Assembly: GCA_017430765.1 (NCBI GenBank)
Contig: JAFRMI010000003.1
Span: 1 to 64,000 of the forward strand
Reading direction: 5' to 3'
From: Lachnospiraceae bacterium
Lineage (GTDB): Bacteria > Bacillota_A > Clostridia > Lachnospirales > Lachnospiraceae
DNA length: 64,000 bases
The position numbers and the translations under genes are program-made. Shown piece after piece: positions 26,024 through 35,128 of this stretch (position 1 is the first letter of the stretch; each line of letters opens with the position of its first letter). Below the pieces are notes generated by a model. That model made no database searches. It saw nothing but the letters and a program-made list of their open reading frames with translations, and was not told the DNA's origin.

Positions 26024-26884
26024 TTATGATGCAGTAAGTATTTCTATTACTTTTTCTTTTAACCGGGGAAGATCCTCCCTGCCGCCGGATTCCACGGCCT
26101 GTTTCCTGTCAAACACGGCTCGAAGCGTCACACGACGTCCCTCAAATGCGGCATATACACCCATGGCAGTGGTACAGTCCGCCTGCATTCTGCAGAAAAG
26201 ATCGCGTTCCGTTTCAAAGCGCTCCCAGACAGCCGGATCCGTAATCCCGCGGAGGATTTCCGCGGCCTCCGCATCATCTTCCCTGCACTGCAGCGCAAGA
26301 ATTCCCTGACATGCCGCCGGGATCATCTCATCCGGGGAAAAGGTATGTACTTTAAGCCCGGTGAGATCCGGCGCAAGGCGCGTTAGGCCGGCTTCCGCAA
26401 GTACAATTCCATCGTATTCTCCGCTGAGCAGTTTATGGATCCGTGTATTGATATTTCCTCTGATCTGCCTGCACTTTGCATTCGGAAGACAGGTGCGAAG
26501 CGCCATTTCCCGCCGGACACTTCCCGTGCCGATCACACGCAGGTCTTCCATTCTTTTTCCTTCCGCAAAGAGCAGACAGTCGAGCGGAGATGCGGCTTCC
26601 GGCGTGCCGGCGATCACAAGTCCGTCCGCGGTCCTGAAAGGAAGGTCTTTTCCGCAGTGTACCGCGATGTCCGCCGTGCCGGCAAGAAGCGCGTTCTCAA
26701 TTTCCCGTACAAAAAGACCGTTTCCGCCGATCTTTCGCAGAGCGCTTTCCCGGTCATTATCCCCTTTTGTTTTTACCACCTCAAAGACTGTCTCGATACC
26801 GTTCCGTGCGAGCAGCCCTCTCACATATTCCGCCTGCGCGCGGGAAAGCAGGCTTCCTCTCGCCGCCACGATCAATTTCCGCAT
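26024..26884 (-). CDS. hemC: Hydroxymethylbilane synthase (porphobilinogen deaminase)
   Basis: Condenses four porphobilinogens into hydroxymethylbilane in tetrapyrrole synthesis. The start at 26884 gives MRKLIVAARGSLLSRAQAE, the family N-terminus, with GAGGCGG upstream. KTKGDND, AVHCGKDLPF (active-site Lys-Asp pair), GTGSVRREMALR and RGNINTRIHKL are present, and the dipyrromethane-cofactor Cys is in ADCTTAMGVYA. Two deviations: AVHCG where AVHS(L/M) is usual, and a shortened C-terminal domain (287 residues in total). No other hem or cob gene is nearby, which is unusual. Confidence 0.92.
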   Translation of the reverse strand: MRKLIVAARGSLLSRAQAEYVRGLLARNGIETVFEVVKTKGDNDRESALRKIGGNGLFVREIENALLAGTADIAVHCGKDLPFRTADGLVIAGTPEAASPLDCLLFAEGKRMEDLRVIGTGSVRREMALRTCLPNAKCRQIRGNINTRIHKLLSGEYDGIVLAEAGLTRLAPDLTGLKVHTFSPDEMIPAACQGILALQCREDDAEAAEILRGITDPAVWERFETERDLFCRMQADCTTAMGVYAAFEGRRVTLRAVFDRKQAVESGGREDLPRLKEKVIEILTAS

Positions 26885-26978
26885 AGTTTCACCGCCTCTT
26901 AATGTCGAGCATTCCGTCTGCGATTTCATTATATGCTGAAGCGCCGTTCACCGCCTCGCGGGCGGACAGCGGAGCCGT

Positions 26979-27596
26979 CTAACCGCGCCGGTCTCCCGCA
27001 GACGTCCGCATATTCTGCATAATCGGAAGCATCCGTTTTGCCATCAGAGCAGCCAGCACACACAGCACAAAATCCGGCACCACTGTGCTGAGAAACCACA
27101 CGGCGATGAGTTCACGGAATCCGATCGTCATTCCGTTTGTCAGGACATAGTTGAACATAATATAATAATAAATCAGTCCGCACAGGTAATACGACATTTC
27201 CCCGGCAAATGCAGCCGCGAGAAGCTGGGGAAATCCCTTTTTTTTCAATCCTTTCATTACTGCACCGGCAACGAACGCCGCCGCGGCGAACCCGATCAGA
27301 AAACCGAAGGTCGGCTTCATGACATAGGCGAACCCTCCCCCGTGCGCAAAGATCGGGAGACCGGCAAGACCGAGAATAAGATATGCCGTCACACTCAGAA
27401 ACCCCAGTTTCGGTCCGAGAAGAAACCCTGCGAGCAGGGCAAAGAAAAACTGCAGCGAGAAGGTTACCTGGAAAAAGCCGAGCGGTATCATGATCTTGAT
27501 AAACGCCCCGACAGCGATCAGGGCTACAAACAATCCGGAGAAAACGATGTCACGTACTGAAATGGATCCCTGATACGTTCTTTCTCTTTCTGTCAT
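26979..27596 (-). CDS. bioY: Biotin transporter S component BioY
   Basis: ECF-type substrate-binding membrane subunit for biotin, 205 residues with six helices. Signature segments are AVGAFIKIMIPLGFFQVTFSLQFFFALLAGFLLGP and GGGFAYVMKPTFGFLIGF, which bind biotin in BioY. The start at 27596 has an AAGGAG RBS. It needs the shared EcfAAT module, not present here. A sigma-A promoter lies about 75 nt upstream. No BirA operator was recognised. It lies 94 nt before hemC on the same strand, so the two could be co-transcribed. Confidence 0.9.
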   Translation of the reverse strand: MTERERTYQGSISVRDIVFSGLFVALIAVGAFIKIMIPLGFFQVTFSLQFFFALLAGFLLGPKLGFLSVTAYLILGLAGLPIFAHGGGFAYVMKPTFGFLIGFAAAAFVAGAVMKGLKKKGFPQLLAAAFAGEMSYYLCGLIYYYIMFNYVLTNGMTIGFRELIAVWFLSTVVPDFVLCVLAALMAKRMLPIMQNMRTSAGDRRG

Positions 27597-27666
27597 TATC
27601 ACCCGTCTCCTTTCTCTATGGCCTTTAAAGCGTATGACAATTACCGAGTATATTCGGCTGCTCACT

Positions 27667-27695
27667 ATAGTATCATATTTGTAAGTGCGGAACAA
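27667..27695 (-). promoter_or_regulatory. Sigma-A promoter of bioY
   Basis: TTGTTC (27695-27690) and TACTAT (27672-27667) with a 17-nt spacer on the minus strand. Confidence 0.6.
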
Positions 27696-27696
27696 T

Positions 27697-28081
27697 TTTT
27701 CCGGCAGACATTGATTTTTTTTATTTTTTGATGATCTTTCTGCAAGATTATTATAAAAACGGAAATATCCACAAAAGCGGCATTCCGAATTCAGTCACTA
27801 TTCCGATATTGCATGCGGAAAGACTATTCGCTATACTGTTCCGCATAAGACAGATGTCCGGATACTTCACAACTTCCAGGGAAGGATTTCCGCCGGTGCG
27901 GTACGTCCCTCCGATCCGTTCATCGCAGACCCTTCTGTCTTTCCGGCATAACGTCTCCGTGTGCCGTATCACCCGGTTTTATTTCGAATAATGAATCTTA
28001 AAGTGGATTTGACGCCTGTGATCTGATTCGCGGGATGGCATTTTCACTCATTATTATATCCTTTTTTTGGGAGGGGGAGAG
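27697..28081. other. Intergenic region between divergent bioY and cpaF-like genes
   Basis: No gene is supported here. AT-rich up to about 27850; TTGATG and TTATAA with a 17-nt spacer (27728-27756) could be a weak plus-strand promoter for the tad-like operon. Short frames are present on both strands without RBS or family resemblance. Confidence 0.4.
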
Positions 28082-29269
28082 ATGGACGGGAATCGGTACA
28101 GGATACTGCAGGCAAAGCTCATGGAAGAGCTGGATCAGCGCTCCGACGCGAACGACGCCGTGATCCGGGAGATCATCGATACGCTGGTACTAAGCGATGA
28201 CGGAGAGCCGCGGCTGACACTTGGCGAGCGTGTGCGGATCAGCCGGGAACTGTTTGCTTCTGTCCGCAGACTCGATATACTGCAGGATCTGATTGACGAT
28301 AAGAGTGTTACCGAGATCATGGTCAATGGACCAAACTGCATCTTTATTGAGAGAGACGGGCACATCGAGCGATGGAACCGCACCTTTCAGTCAGATGAAA
28401 AACTGATGGATCTTGTCCAGACCGTAGCGGGGGCGTGCAACCGGGTGATCAACGAGCAGCATCCGATCGTCGATGCGCGGCTCGCCGACGGCAGCCGGGT
28501 GAACGCGGTGATCTCCCCCGTCGCGCTGGACGGGCCGTATCTGACCATCCGGCAGTTCCCCGAGGAGGCAATTACGATGGAAAAGCTCGTCGGATATGGG
28601 AGCCTGACGGAGGAGGCAGCTGCATTTTTGGAGAAGATGGTGCAGTGCGGGTATTCGATCGTGATCGGCGGCGGCACGTCGGCGGGAAAGACGACATTCC
28701 TCAACGCGCTTTCCAATTATATCCCCGGGACAGAACGGATTGTGACGATCGAGGACAACGCGGAACTGCAGATCCAGGGAATCGGGAACCTCGTGCGGCT
28801 CGAGGCGAAGGAGGCGAACCACGAGGATATGAGACCGGTCACCATCCGGGATCTCATTAAGTCGGCACTGCGCATGCGCCCCGACCGGATCATCGTCGGG
28901 GAAGTGAGGGGCGGGGAAGCTGTCGATATGCTGCAGGCATTTAATACGGGCCATGACGGGTCGCTGTGCACCATTCACGCGAATTCCTGCGAGGACATGC
29001 TCTCCCGGCTCGAGACAATGGTCCTGATGGCGTTTCCCCTGCCCCTTCCGGCGATCCGGAGGCAGATCGCATCAGGCGTGGATCTCCTGGTACATCTGGG
29101 GCGCCTCCGGGACCGGTCGCGGCATGTACTGGAGATTGCGGAGGTGGACGGAATGCGGGACGACAGGGTGGAGACGCACAGCCTGTTCCGATGGAATGAA
29201 GCGGGCGGGGCTCTTGAAAAAACGGGAGATCTGAAGAAAAGATGGAAACTGGAGATGCGGGATGCGTGA
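28082..29269 (+). CDS. cpaF: CpaF/TadA-type secretion ATPase
   Basis: Cytoplasmic hexameric ATPase that powers assembly of Flp/tad pili or related secretion. Walker A is GGGTSAGKTTFLNAL; the Asp box TIEDNAELQ, Walker B region RPDRIIVGEVRGGEA and His box CTIHANS are all intact. The N-terminal part (ILQDLIDDKSVTEIMVNGPNCIFIERDG) is the usual CpaF N-domain. I chose the ATG at 28082 after GGGAGGGGGAG. Length is 395 residues. First gene of a five-gene run; the next gene overlaps it by 8 nt. Confidence 0.93.
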   Translation: MDGNRYRILQAKLMEELDQRSDANDAVIREIIDTLVLSDDGEPRLTLGERVRISRELFASVRRLDILQDLIDDKSVTEIMVNGPNCIFIERDGHIERWNRTFQSDEKLMDLVQTVAGACNRVINEQHPIVDARLADGSRVNAVISPVALDGPYLTIRQFPEEAITMEKLVGYGSLTEEAAAFLEKMVQCGYSIVIGGGTSAGKTTFLNALSNYIPGTERIVTIEDNAELQIQGIGNLVRLEAKEANHEDMRPVTIRDLIKSALRMRPDRIIVGEVRGGEAVDMLQAFNTGHDGSLCTIHANSCEDMLSRLETMVLMAFPLPLPAIRRQIASGVDLLVHLGRLRDRSRHVLEIAEVDGMRDDRVETHSLFRWNEAGGALEKTGDLKKRWKLEMRDA

Positions 29270-30017
29270 TGCGGTGAAGACGGATTACCGGGTGTATCGT
29301 TTTAAATTGAAAGAGCTGCTTTTGTACTGTGCCCTTTATGCGGCGGCCTCCTGCGCGGTCGGGTGGCTTTTCTTCGGACGGCCCGCAGCCGGTGCGGTTT
29401 TTGGGGCGGGTATGCCGCTGTACATAAGGGAGGTCAGGAAGAGCCTCGCTGCGCGGAGAAGGAAAAAGCTCACGGCGGAATTCCGGGATGCGCTGAACCT
29501 CTTCGCCGTTTCCCTCAAAGCCGGGTATTCTGTGGAAAGAGCTCTTCCCCTGACGGCCGCGGAGCTCACCTCCATCTACGGAAAAGAGGCCATGATCGTC
29601 AGGGAGTTCCGCTATATGGCGGGGCAGCTTTCCTTTCAGGTGCCTGCGGAACAGCTTCTGCAGAACCTGGCCCTCCGTTCCGGCGCTGAGGAGATCCGGA
29701 ACTTTGCGGCTGTATTTGCCACGGCGAAGCGGAGCGGCGGAAATCTTCCGAAGATTGTCAGCCACGCTGCGGAGACCATCAGCGGGAGAATCGAGGTGGA
29801 GAAGGAGATCGAGGCGACGCTCTCGGCGAAGAAGATGGAACACAGGATTATGTCTGTGATGCCGTGCGGGATCATCCTGTATATGCGTGCCGGCTCGCCG
29901 GGATTTCTCGAAGTGATGTACACGACGGGCCTGGGAGTCGTGATCATGGCAGCGGCGCTTGTGCTCTATGCGCTGGCAGTCTATTGGGGTATGCAGATTG
30001 TGAAAATTGAAGTGTAA
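29262..30017 (+). CDS. tadB: TadB-type membrane protein (type II secretion F domain)
   Basis: Inner-membrane platform protein of a tad-like system, 251 residues. A basic stretch (RKSLAARRRKKLTAEFRDALNLFAVSLKAGYSVERALPL) begins the GspF domain; hydrophobic helices lie near residues 20-50, about 195-212 and at the C-terminus. Its start overlaps the end of the CpaF gene, showing translational coupling. Likely partner of the ATPase and of the TadC-like protein downstream. Confidence 0.87.
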   Translation: MRDAVKTDYRVYRFKLKELLLYCALYAAASCAVGWLFFGRPAAGAVFGAGMPLYIREVRKSLAARRRKKLTAEFRDALNLFAVSLKAGYSVERALPLTAAELTSIYGKEAMIVREFRYMAGQLSFQVPAEQLLQNLALRSGAEEIRNFAAVFATAKRSGGNLPKIVSHAAETISGRIEVEKEIEATLSAKKMEHRIMSVMPCGIILYMRAGSPGFLEVMYTTGLGVVIMAAALVLYALAVYWGMQIVKIEV

Positions 30018-30056
30018 GAACGCCGGCTGCAGCCGGTATGTCCGCCGGGGGGTGAA

Positions 30057-31406
30057 GTGTTGCTGAAATACACTGTGTATATCGCTGTTGTTTTGATATA
30101 TGCCGTCTTGTTCCTTGTGTCAGGAGGGCTGTTCCGGAAAACCGCGGAATTTCTTCTTAAGAAGATCGAAGCGCTTCGCGCCGTGGCGGACGCGCGGGCT
30201 TTGTCGAGGGCCCTTATGATCTTTCTTGGGGCTGTATTTCTCTCCGCGGCCATGACAGCCCGGGGGGATCTGGAGGATACCGCCAGGGACGGGTACCTTT
30301 TGCGGGAGGCGTACGGGGGTGCGGACGAGGAGAAGGACGTCGTTCTTGAGACGGAAAAGTCCAGCCAGGAGATCACTGTCCTGATCGAAGCCAGAAAACT
30401 GAGTTCCGGGGAGATTCGCGGACACCTGGAAGCAGCGGGAGACGGGCTGGGAAAAATGTTATTCAAAGACGGGCTCCGCCCGGATCACGTAGATGCGGAT
30501 CTGTGTCTGCCGGATACGGTGCAGGGGCATCCTGTCCGCGTCTCATGGATGACAGATCTTCCGGAAGTCCTTGATTTTGAGGGACACAATCTTCTTATGC
30601 CGGGGAGCCCGGAGGAAGCAGGCGGGGGAATTCCTGTCACCTTGACAGCAGAGATCGTCTGTGAGGATGAGATCGCGGAGAAGGAATTTCCGGTCACCGT
30701 GTATCCGAAGAAGATGACGGATGCGGAGCGGATGGCCTATCTGGCGGAACAGGCGGTTCGGGAGGCGAATGACGCCTCGAAAGAGAAAGTCGTCCTCCCG
30801 GGCAGGATCGGGGGAAAAACGGTCGCCTGGAAGACGCCGGACGACGGAAGCGGCGTGCTTCTTCTCTTTCTGGGGATCCTGACGGCAGTTTTCTATGTCT
30901 ATGCGGAAGAGGCCCGGAAGGACCGGGCGGAGCAGGAGCGGATCGAGCAGATGAAGAAGGATTATCCGGGGATCATCAGTAAACTGGTGCTGCTTTTGTC
31001 GGCGGGCATGAGCCTCCGGTCCGCGTTTGGCCGGATCGGTAGGGACTATCGCACAGGCCTCCTTGAGGGAGGACCGAAACGCGCGGGGTATGAGGAGATC
31101 GTTGCGCTGACGAAAGAGATGGAACGCGGAATCCCGGAGGCGGAAGCATATGCCAATTTGGGGAAAAGGGTCCATTGTCCGGTGTATAAGACGTTTTCGA
31201 CCCTTCTTGTCCAGAACCTGATGCGCGGCGGCAGTGACATGGCGAGGCTCCTTATGCGGGAGGCGGATGAGGCGTTTGATGAGAGAAAGAAGAGGGCCAG
31301 GGTGCTCGGGGAAGAGGCGGGGACAAAACTCCTTCTGCCGATGATGCTGATGCTGTGTGTCGTGATGGCTGTCCTGATCGTTCCCGCCTTCTTCGCCTTT
31401 GCCTGA
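30057..31406 (+). CDS. tadC: TadC-type membrane protein with extracytoplasmic Ig-like insertion
   Basis: Second platform protein of the tad-like system, unusually long at 449 residues. Two N-terminal membrane helices (about 5-25 and 52-68) are followed by about 190 soluble residues. These include two segments of the atrophied bacterial Ig type (LCLPDTVQGHPVRVSWMTD and VVLPGRIGGKTVAWKTPDD). A helix (VLLLFLGILTAVFYVY), the GspF domain (IISKLVLLLSAGMSLRSAFGRI) and a C-terminal helix follow. Ordinary TadC proteins lack the Ig-like region. The start is TTG at 30057 shortly after GGGGGG. The next gene is the prepilin peptidase. Confidence 0.85.
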   Translation: MLLKYTVYIAVVLIYAVLFLVSGGLFRKTAEFLLKKIEALRAVADARALSRALMIFLGAVFLSAAMTARGDLEDTARDGYLLREAYGGADEEKDVVLETEKSSQEITVLIEARKLSSGEIRGHLEAAGDGLGKMLFKDGLRPDHVDADLCLPDTVQGHPVRVSWMTDLPEVLDFEGHNLLMPGSPEEAGGGIPVTLTAEIVCEDEIAEKEFPVTVYPKKMTDAERMAYLAEQAVREANDASKEKVVLPGRIGGKTVAWKTPDDGSGVLLLFLGILTAVFYVYAEEARKDRAEQERIEQMKKDYPGIISKLVLLLSAGMSLRSAFGRIGRDYRTGLLEGGPKRAGYEEIVALTKEMERGIPEAEAYANLGKRVHCPVYKTFSTLLVQNLMRGGSDMARLLMREADEAFDERKKRARVLGEEAGTKLLLPMMLMLCVVMAVLIVPAFFAFA

Positions 31407-31472
31407 ACCGCGTGAACAATACAGGAAGTGAAGCGGACAGCGGATGTCCGCTTTACAGGGGAGGTGTTTTCC

Positions 31473-32045
31473 GTGATCAATATGCAGACAGGTTTCGGCC
31501 CATATGTAACAGTCACCTATGCGGCAGCAGCCGCACTGTGCGATGTGAAAACGGGGAAGATTGGGAATCCCCTCATCATACTGGGGTGGACCGCAGGACT
31601 TTGCCTTCAGACCGCCTGGCAGCTGCCTTCGGCGCGGGAACCTGCGGAAGTGCTGCTCCGCGGTTCGGTGCAATGGCTGTCCGGGGCATTGATCCCGCTC
31701 CTTCCGGGCATTCTTCTGCACAGGCTTGGCATGATCGGAGCCGGGGACGGAAAACTGCTCTCCGCTCTCGGGAGCTGCGTCGGACCTGAGGGATCCGTCC
31801 GGATTATGCTTGCCTCCGTATTTTGCGGGGCACTGGTGTCGCTGCCGCTTTTGGTTTCCGTGACCGGGGTCCGGGAGAGACGGCTGTATTTTGCCTCTTA
31901 TGTGCGGGAGGTTCTGGAGACGGGACGCATTCCTTCTTACCGGAAAGCTTCCGGGAGCCGGCTTCGTCCCGAAGAATTTCACTTTGCTGTCGCGGTATTT
32001 ATGGCGGTTCTTCTGTACATGGGCGGGTATTTACCGCAGCTTTGA
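31473..32045 (+). CDS. cpaA: Prepilin peptidase, A24 family (CpaA/TadV-like)
   Basis: Membrane aspartic protease that removes the leader of type IV-like prepilins. The two catalytic Asp contexts are visible: CDVKTGKIGN and GAGDGKLL. About five to six helices in 190 residues. I chose the GTG at 31473, 7 nt after GGGGAGGT; the longer frame from 31428 has a poor RBS. It lies in the tad-like operon, and could also process the pseudopilins encoded at 48-50 kb, where no peptidase gene is present. Confidence 0.85.
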   Translation: MINMQTGFGPYVTVTYAAAAALCDVKTGKIGNPLIILGWTAGLCLQTAWQLPSAREPAEVLLRGSVQWLSGALIPLLPGILLHRLGMIGAGDGKLLSALGSCVGPEGSVRIMLASVFCGALVSLPLLVSVTGVRERRLYFASYVREVLETGRIPSYRKASGSRLRPEEFHFAVAVFMAVLLYMGGYLPQL

Positions 32046-32116
32046 TCCGATCCCGGACAGGCAGAAACGGTTCGGAGAAAAGGACCGCCGGAACAGGAGG
32101 AGAAAGGAAGAAAAGA

Positions 32117-33118
32117 ATGAGAAAACAAGTGGTGGCCCTGATGGACTCGGAAGAGTCCTATACGATCCGGTTTATGGATTATGTGAATCGAAAGAAGAGC
32201 GCACCCTTCGAGGTCCGTGCATTTACAAGAAAGGAACAGCTCAGGCAATTCCTGGAGGATCACTATGTGGAACTCCTTTTAATAGCGGAGTGCGATGCCG
32301 ATGAGGAGACGGAGAGTTTCCCGGTCGGAATGACGGTGTACCTTACGACGGATGTGTCCCGCGGATGTGCCGGCCGGCCCGCGGTCAATAAATACCGGGC
32401 GGTGTCGGAAGTGATTCGGGAGATCGTGCAGATTTACAGCACGAAAGAGCGGTCTTCACCGGGAGCTGTCATTAAGCCCCGCACGAATGTGATCGGCGTC
32501 TTCTCCCCGGTCGGAAGGTGCGGGAAAACATCTTTTGCCCTGGCACTGTGCATGCTTCTGGCAAGGAAGAAGGCGGCTCTTTATATCAATATGGAGAGCT
32601 GTCCCGGCCTGCCCGAAGAGCTGCCGTCCTCCGGCGGACATGATTTGAGTGAGCTGATCTACTACATCAGACAGAATGATCCGAATCTGAAAGGAAAACT
32701 TCTGACTGCCATAGCGGAAAACCGGCAGATCAGCCTGATTCCCCCCTGCGCGCAGGCGGACGAGCTGTTCAGTGTGACGGGCCGGGAGTGGAGGGAGCTT
32801 CTGCAGGTGATCCGCACGGAAACGCCTTATGAAGCCGTGGTTCTTGATCTCGGCGAGCTGCCGCACCTGCTGCCGGAACTTCTTTCAGAATGTGATGAGA
32901 TTTATATACCGGCGTCCGGCGGCGCCATATCGAAGACGAAGATGGAAACCTTCGCGAGGAGGGCCGGTGCCAGGGCGGAGACCGTTCGCGAAAGAATCCA
33001 CACAGTCACTCTTATGGAAGACACGGCAGCATTTGAAAGTGATAAGTGGTTTCAGAGGCTGACATATGGGGGTATTGGGAAAATGGCGGCGGAATGTATA
33101 GAACGGGAAGGCCTGTAA
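32117..33118 (+). CDS. TadZ/CpaE-like ParA-type protein
   Basis: Soluble localisation ATPase-like protein of tad systems, 333 residues. An N-terminal receiver-like part (QVVALMDSEESYTIRFMDYVNRK) is followed by a MinD/ParA fold starting NVIGVFSPVGRCGKTSFALALCMLLA. Its P-loop lacks the leading Lys of the deviant Walker A (SPVGRCGKT), which is common in TadZ and suggests weak or no ATP hydrolysis. The RBS is purine-rich (AGGAGGAGAAAGGAAG). Last gene of the tad-like run; convergent with tmk. Confidence 0.83.
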   Translation: MRKQVVALMDSEESYTIRFMDYVNRKKSAPFEVRAFTRKEQLRQFLEDHYVELLLIAECDADEETESFPVGMTVYLTTDVSRGCAGRPAVNKYRAVSEVIREIVQIYSTKERSSPGAVIKPRTNVIGVFSPVGRCGKTSFALALCMLLARKKAALYINMESCPGLPEELPSSGGHDLSELIYYIRQNDPNLKGKLLTAIAENRQISLIPPCAQADELFSVTGREWRELLQVIRTETPYEAVVLDLGELPHLLPELLSECDEIYIPASGGAISKTKMETFARRAGARAETVRERIHTVTLMEDTAAFESDKWFQRLTYGGIGKMAAECIEREGL

Positions 33119-33174
33119 CCGTCTGCTGCATTTTTTACCGGCAGGAGCAGCCGTCCGCATCCGGGCCGCGGCTG

Positions 33175-33807
33175 TTATCTCAAAAAATAATCCCGTGTAC
33201 GTGTCCAGATCTCTTCCGCGATCGCATCGGGTGATCCGTCTCCCGGCACGATGATGACATTCTCCTCATCCTTCAGGCGCTCAAAGGCTTCAAAGTAGCG
33301 GCTCCTGGTTTCACGAAGCCGTCCTGCTTCCTCGAAAAGCTCCTTGGTGAGCCGGTTTGTCTCGATCCGTTCCATCGTGATATCCGGATCCACGTCGATA
33401 AAAACGGTCAGATCAGGGCGAAGCTTCTGCATCACCGGTTCATGGGCCCGGATGATATAATCCATCGGAAGGTCAACACTCTGATAAGCAAAGGAGGAGA
33501 AATAATATCTGTCAGAGATCACATGAATCCCCTGACTGAGAAACTTTTCCAGACCGTTGACGTCATTTTGAATGTGATCCAGACGGTCCGCGACGAACAG
33601 GGACGCGAGCACGTCATTGGATGTCCGGATGCGTCCGATCATGATCTGGTGGATCAGGCTTCCGATCGGAGAGTCACTCGGCTCCGCCGTGCGGCAGACG
33701 GAACAGCCCTCCGCTTCAAGCCGCTTTTTCAGTTTTTTGATCTGGGTACCCTTTCCGCTTCCGTCGATCCCTTCAAAGACAACAAATGCGCCTCTTTTAT
33801 CTGCCAT
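33175..33807 (-). CDS. tmk: Thymidylate kinase
   Basis: Phosphorylates dTMP to dTDP. P-loop FEGIDGSGKGTQ (residues 11-22), the DR motif in HVISDRYYFSSFAYQ, and the LID region with Arg residues (RLRETRSRYFEAF) are present. Length is 210 residues. GGAAGGATT precedes the ATG. P-loop Gly-Lys-Gly instead of the usual Gly-Lys-Ser/Thr is a small variation. No holB or other usual neighbours are adjacent. Confidence 0.93.
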   Translation of the reverse strand: MADKRGAFVVFEGIDGSGKGTQIKKLKKRLEAEGCSVCRTAEPSDSPIGSLIHQIMIGRIRTSNDVLASLFVADRLDHIQNDVNGLEKFLSQGIHVISDRYYFSSFAYQSVDLPMDYIIRAHEPVMQKLRPDLTVFIDVDPDITMERIETNRLTKELFEEAGRLRETRSRYFEAFERLKDEENVIIVPGDGSPDAIAEEIWTRTRDYFLR

Positions 33808-34059
33808 AATCCTTCCATCCTTTCGATTGCCTGGAGTCTCCTGTCAGCCGCTGGGATGAAGTCTTTGTTCAAAACAGTACAGAGCGGATGAGGGACTCGA
33901 ACAGGATTATTTTACAGATGTACAGAGAAGATTACAATATGGAATCTTTGCCGGTCCGCACCGCCTGATGCAAAAGAGGATGTTCCGGCTGCCCGGAAGC
34001 CTGTTCTGTGCGGTGTGAAGACTGAAGAGAATGAAACATGAGGAGAAAGGAGAACCGCC

Positions 34060-34953
34060 TTGACAGTACGATATTATGATTATCTTGTTTACATAATGAG
34101 ATGGCTTTTGCTGTATACGGAGCCCTCTGCAACTATCTATTACCGTCTCGAGGGGACCGATCAGAAAGCCGGAACCGGAGGTGAAGACCTTCCGCTTCTT
34201 TGCTTCTCTGCCCCCGGCGGCGGAGCAGATCCGGACCTGGAGGAAAGAGAGACGGGGCCGGAAGTGTATGGCCTTCGAACCGGCTCCTTTGATACCGCGG
34301 AGGAACAGGACAGCGACGGGAAGGCGGAATGGACTTTTCTTAACGATCTGCCGGATTTCCTCAGAGCCTCCCTTGCGTCCCGGCTCATCGGAAAGGGATA
34401 TGAAGATGTCCGCGCCATCCGTCCGGATGATGTGATGCTTGAAATCTTTGTGATTACCAGGAAGGATTCGCTCATCTTCTCTATACGGATCGAACCCGGC
34501 TGGCTTTACGCAAAAGAGGCGGACGAACCGGAGTTTGAGACGGAAGCGTATCTGCGCGCTGCATTTTCAGGCCTTCCCATCCGGGGACGGCGGATGCTGA
34601 CAACCGAAGAATATCGTCTTCTCGTCTTCCCGGAAGAGCGCGTACGGTTTGACAGCCTCAGAAAACTCAGGAAAAGCCTCGCGGATAAGCGGAATGTTTC
34701 CGCGTACGTGATCTTCTCAAACCGGGCTCTTTATGAACTGGCCAGAAAAGCTCCTTCCTGTAAAGAAGATCTGCTTGCGGTCAACGGAATCGGGGAGCGC
34801 ACCTTCATGCAATACGGAGAGGATATTCTTGCGTGTCTTATGGAACATGGGAATACCCGCCCCATCCGGTTCCTTTTTACGGAGGATCCGGAGACAGAGG
34901 AGGTGTCTGCTTATCAATCGTCGGAGTGCGAGGAGATAGAGGCACTGATATAG
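34060..34953 (+). CDS. HRDC-domain protein
   Basis: A 297-residue protein with an HRDC domain in the C-terminal third (FDSLRKLRKSLADKRNVSAYVIFSNRALYELARKAPSCKEDLLAVNGIGERTFMQYG), a nucleic-acid-binding module of RecQ helicases and RNase D. The first 190 residues contain no helicase or nuclease motif that I recognise; they have acidic linkers and a segment FVITRKDSLIFSIRIEPGWLYAKE. The start is TTG with an AAAGGAG RBS. A regulatory or DNA-repair accessory role is possible but unproven. Confidence 0.75.
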   Translation: MTVRYYDYLVYIMRWLLLYTEPSATIYYRLEGTDQKAGTGGEDLPLLCFSAPGGGADPDLEERETGPEVYGLRTGSFDTAEEQDSDGKAEWTFLNDLPDFLRASLASRLIGKGYEDVRAIRPDDVMLEIFVITRKDSLIFSIRIEPGWLYAKEADEPEFETEAYLRAAFSGLPIRGRRMLTTEEYRLLVFPEERVRFDSLRKLRKSLADKRNVSAYVIFSNRALYELARKAPSCKEDLLAVNGIGERTFMQYGEDILACLMEHGNTRPIRFLFTEDPETEEVSAYQSSECEEIEALI

Positions 34954-35060
34954 AAGAGATACATACGCGATCGATCCGCCTGCAGGAGTACAGCTTCGCA
35001 GATTTTCTGAAATTGTATCTCCCGGGATCTGTTTGCAAAATCACCCCACAAGATTCATGG

Positions 35061-35090
35061 TTGCTTCACAATTTCCCGATATGGTATAAA
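35061..35090 (+). promoter_or_regulatory. Sigma-A promoter of the pantothenate/CoA run
   Basis: TTGCTT (35061-35066), 18-nt spacer, TATAAA (35085-35090), upstream of the ECF S component gene. Confidence 0.6.
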
Positions 35091-35095
35091 TATAG

Positions 35096-35128
35096 CGGAC
35101 GGCAGGCGTCTTAGTGCTGCCGCCCGCC
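35096..35128 (+). promoter_or_regulatory. Leader hairpin upstream of the ECF S component gene
   Basis: GCGG-CGGCAG pairs with CTGCCG-CCGC with one unpaired base per side, in the leader just after the predicted transcription start. There is no U-tract, so it is not a simple terminator. It may be part of a structured leader; no known riboswitch class is identified. Confidence 0.45.

Noticed and set aside
30543..31982. 479-codon minus-strand open frame opposite tadC and the prepilin peptidase
   Set aside because: Its composition is His/Arg/Pro-rich, it spans two conserved plus-strand genes and their junction, and no start signal is present.
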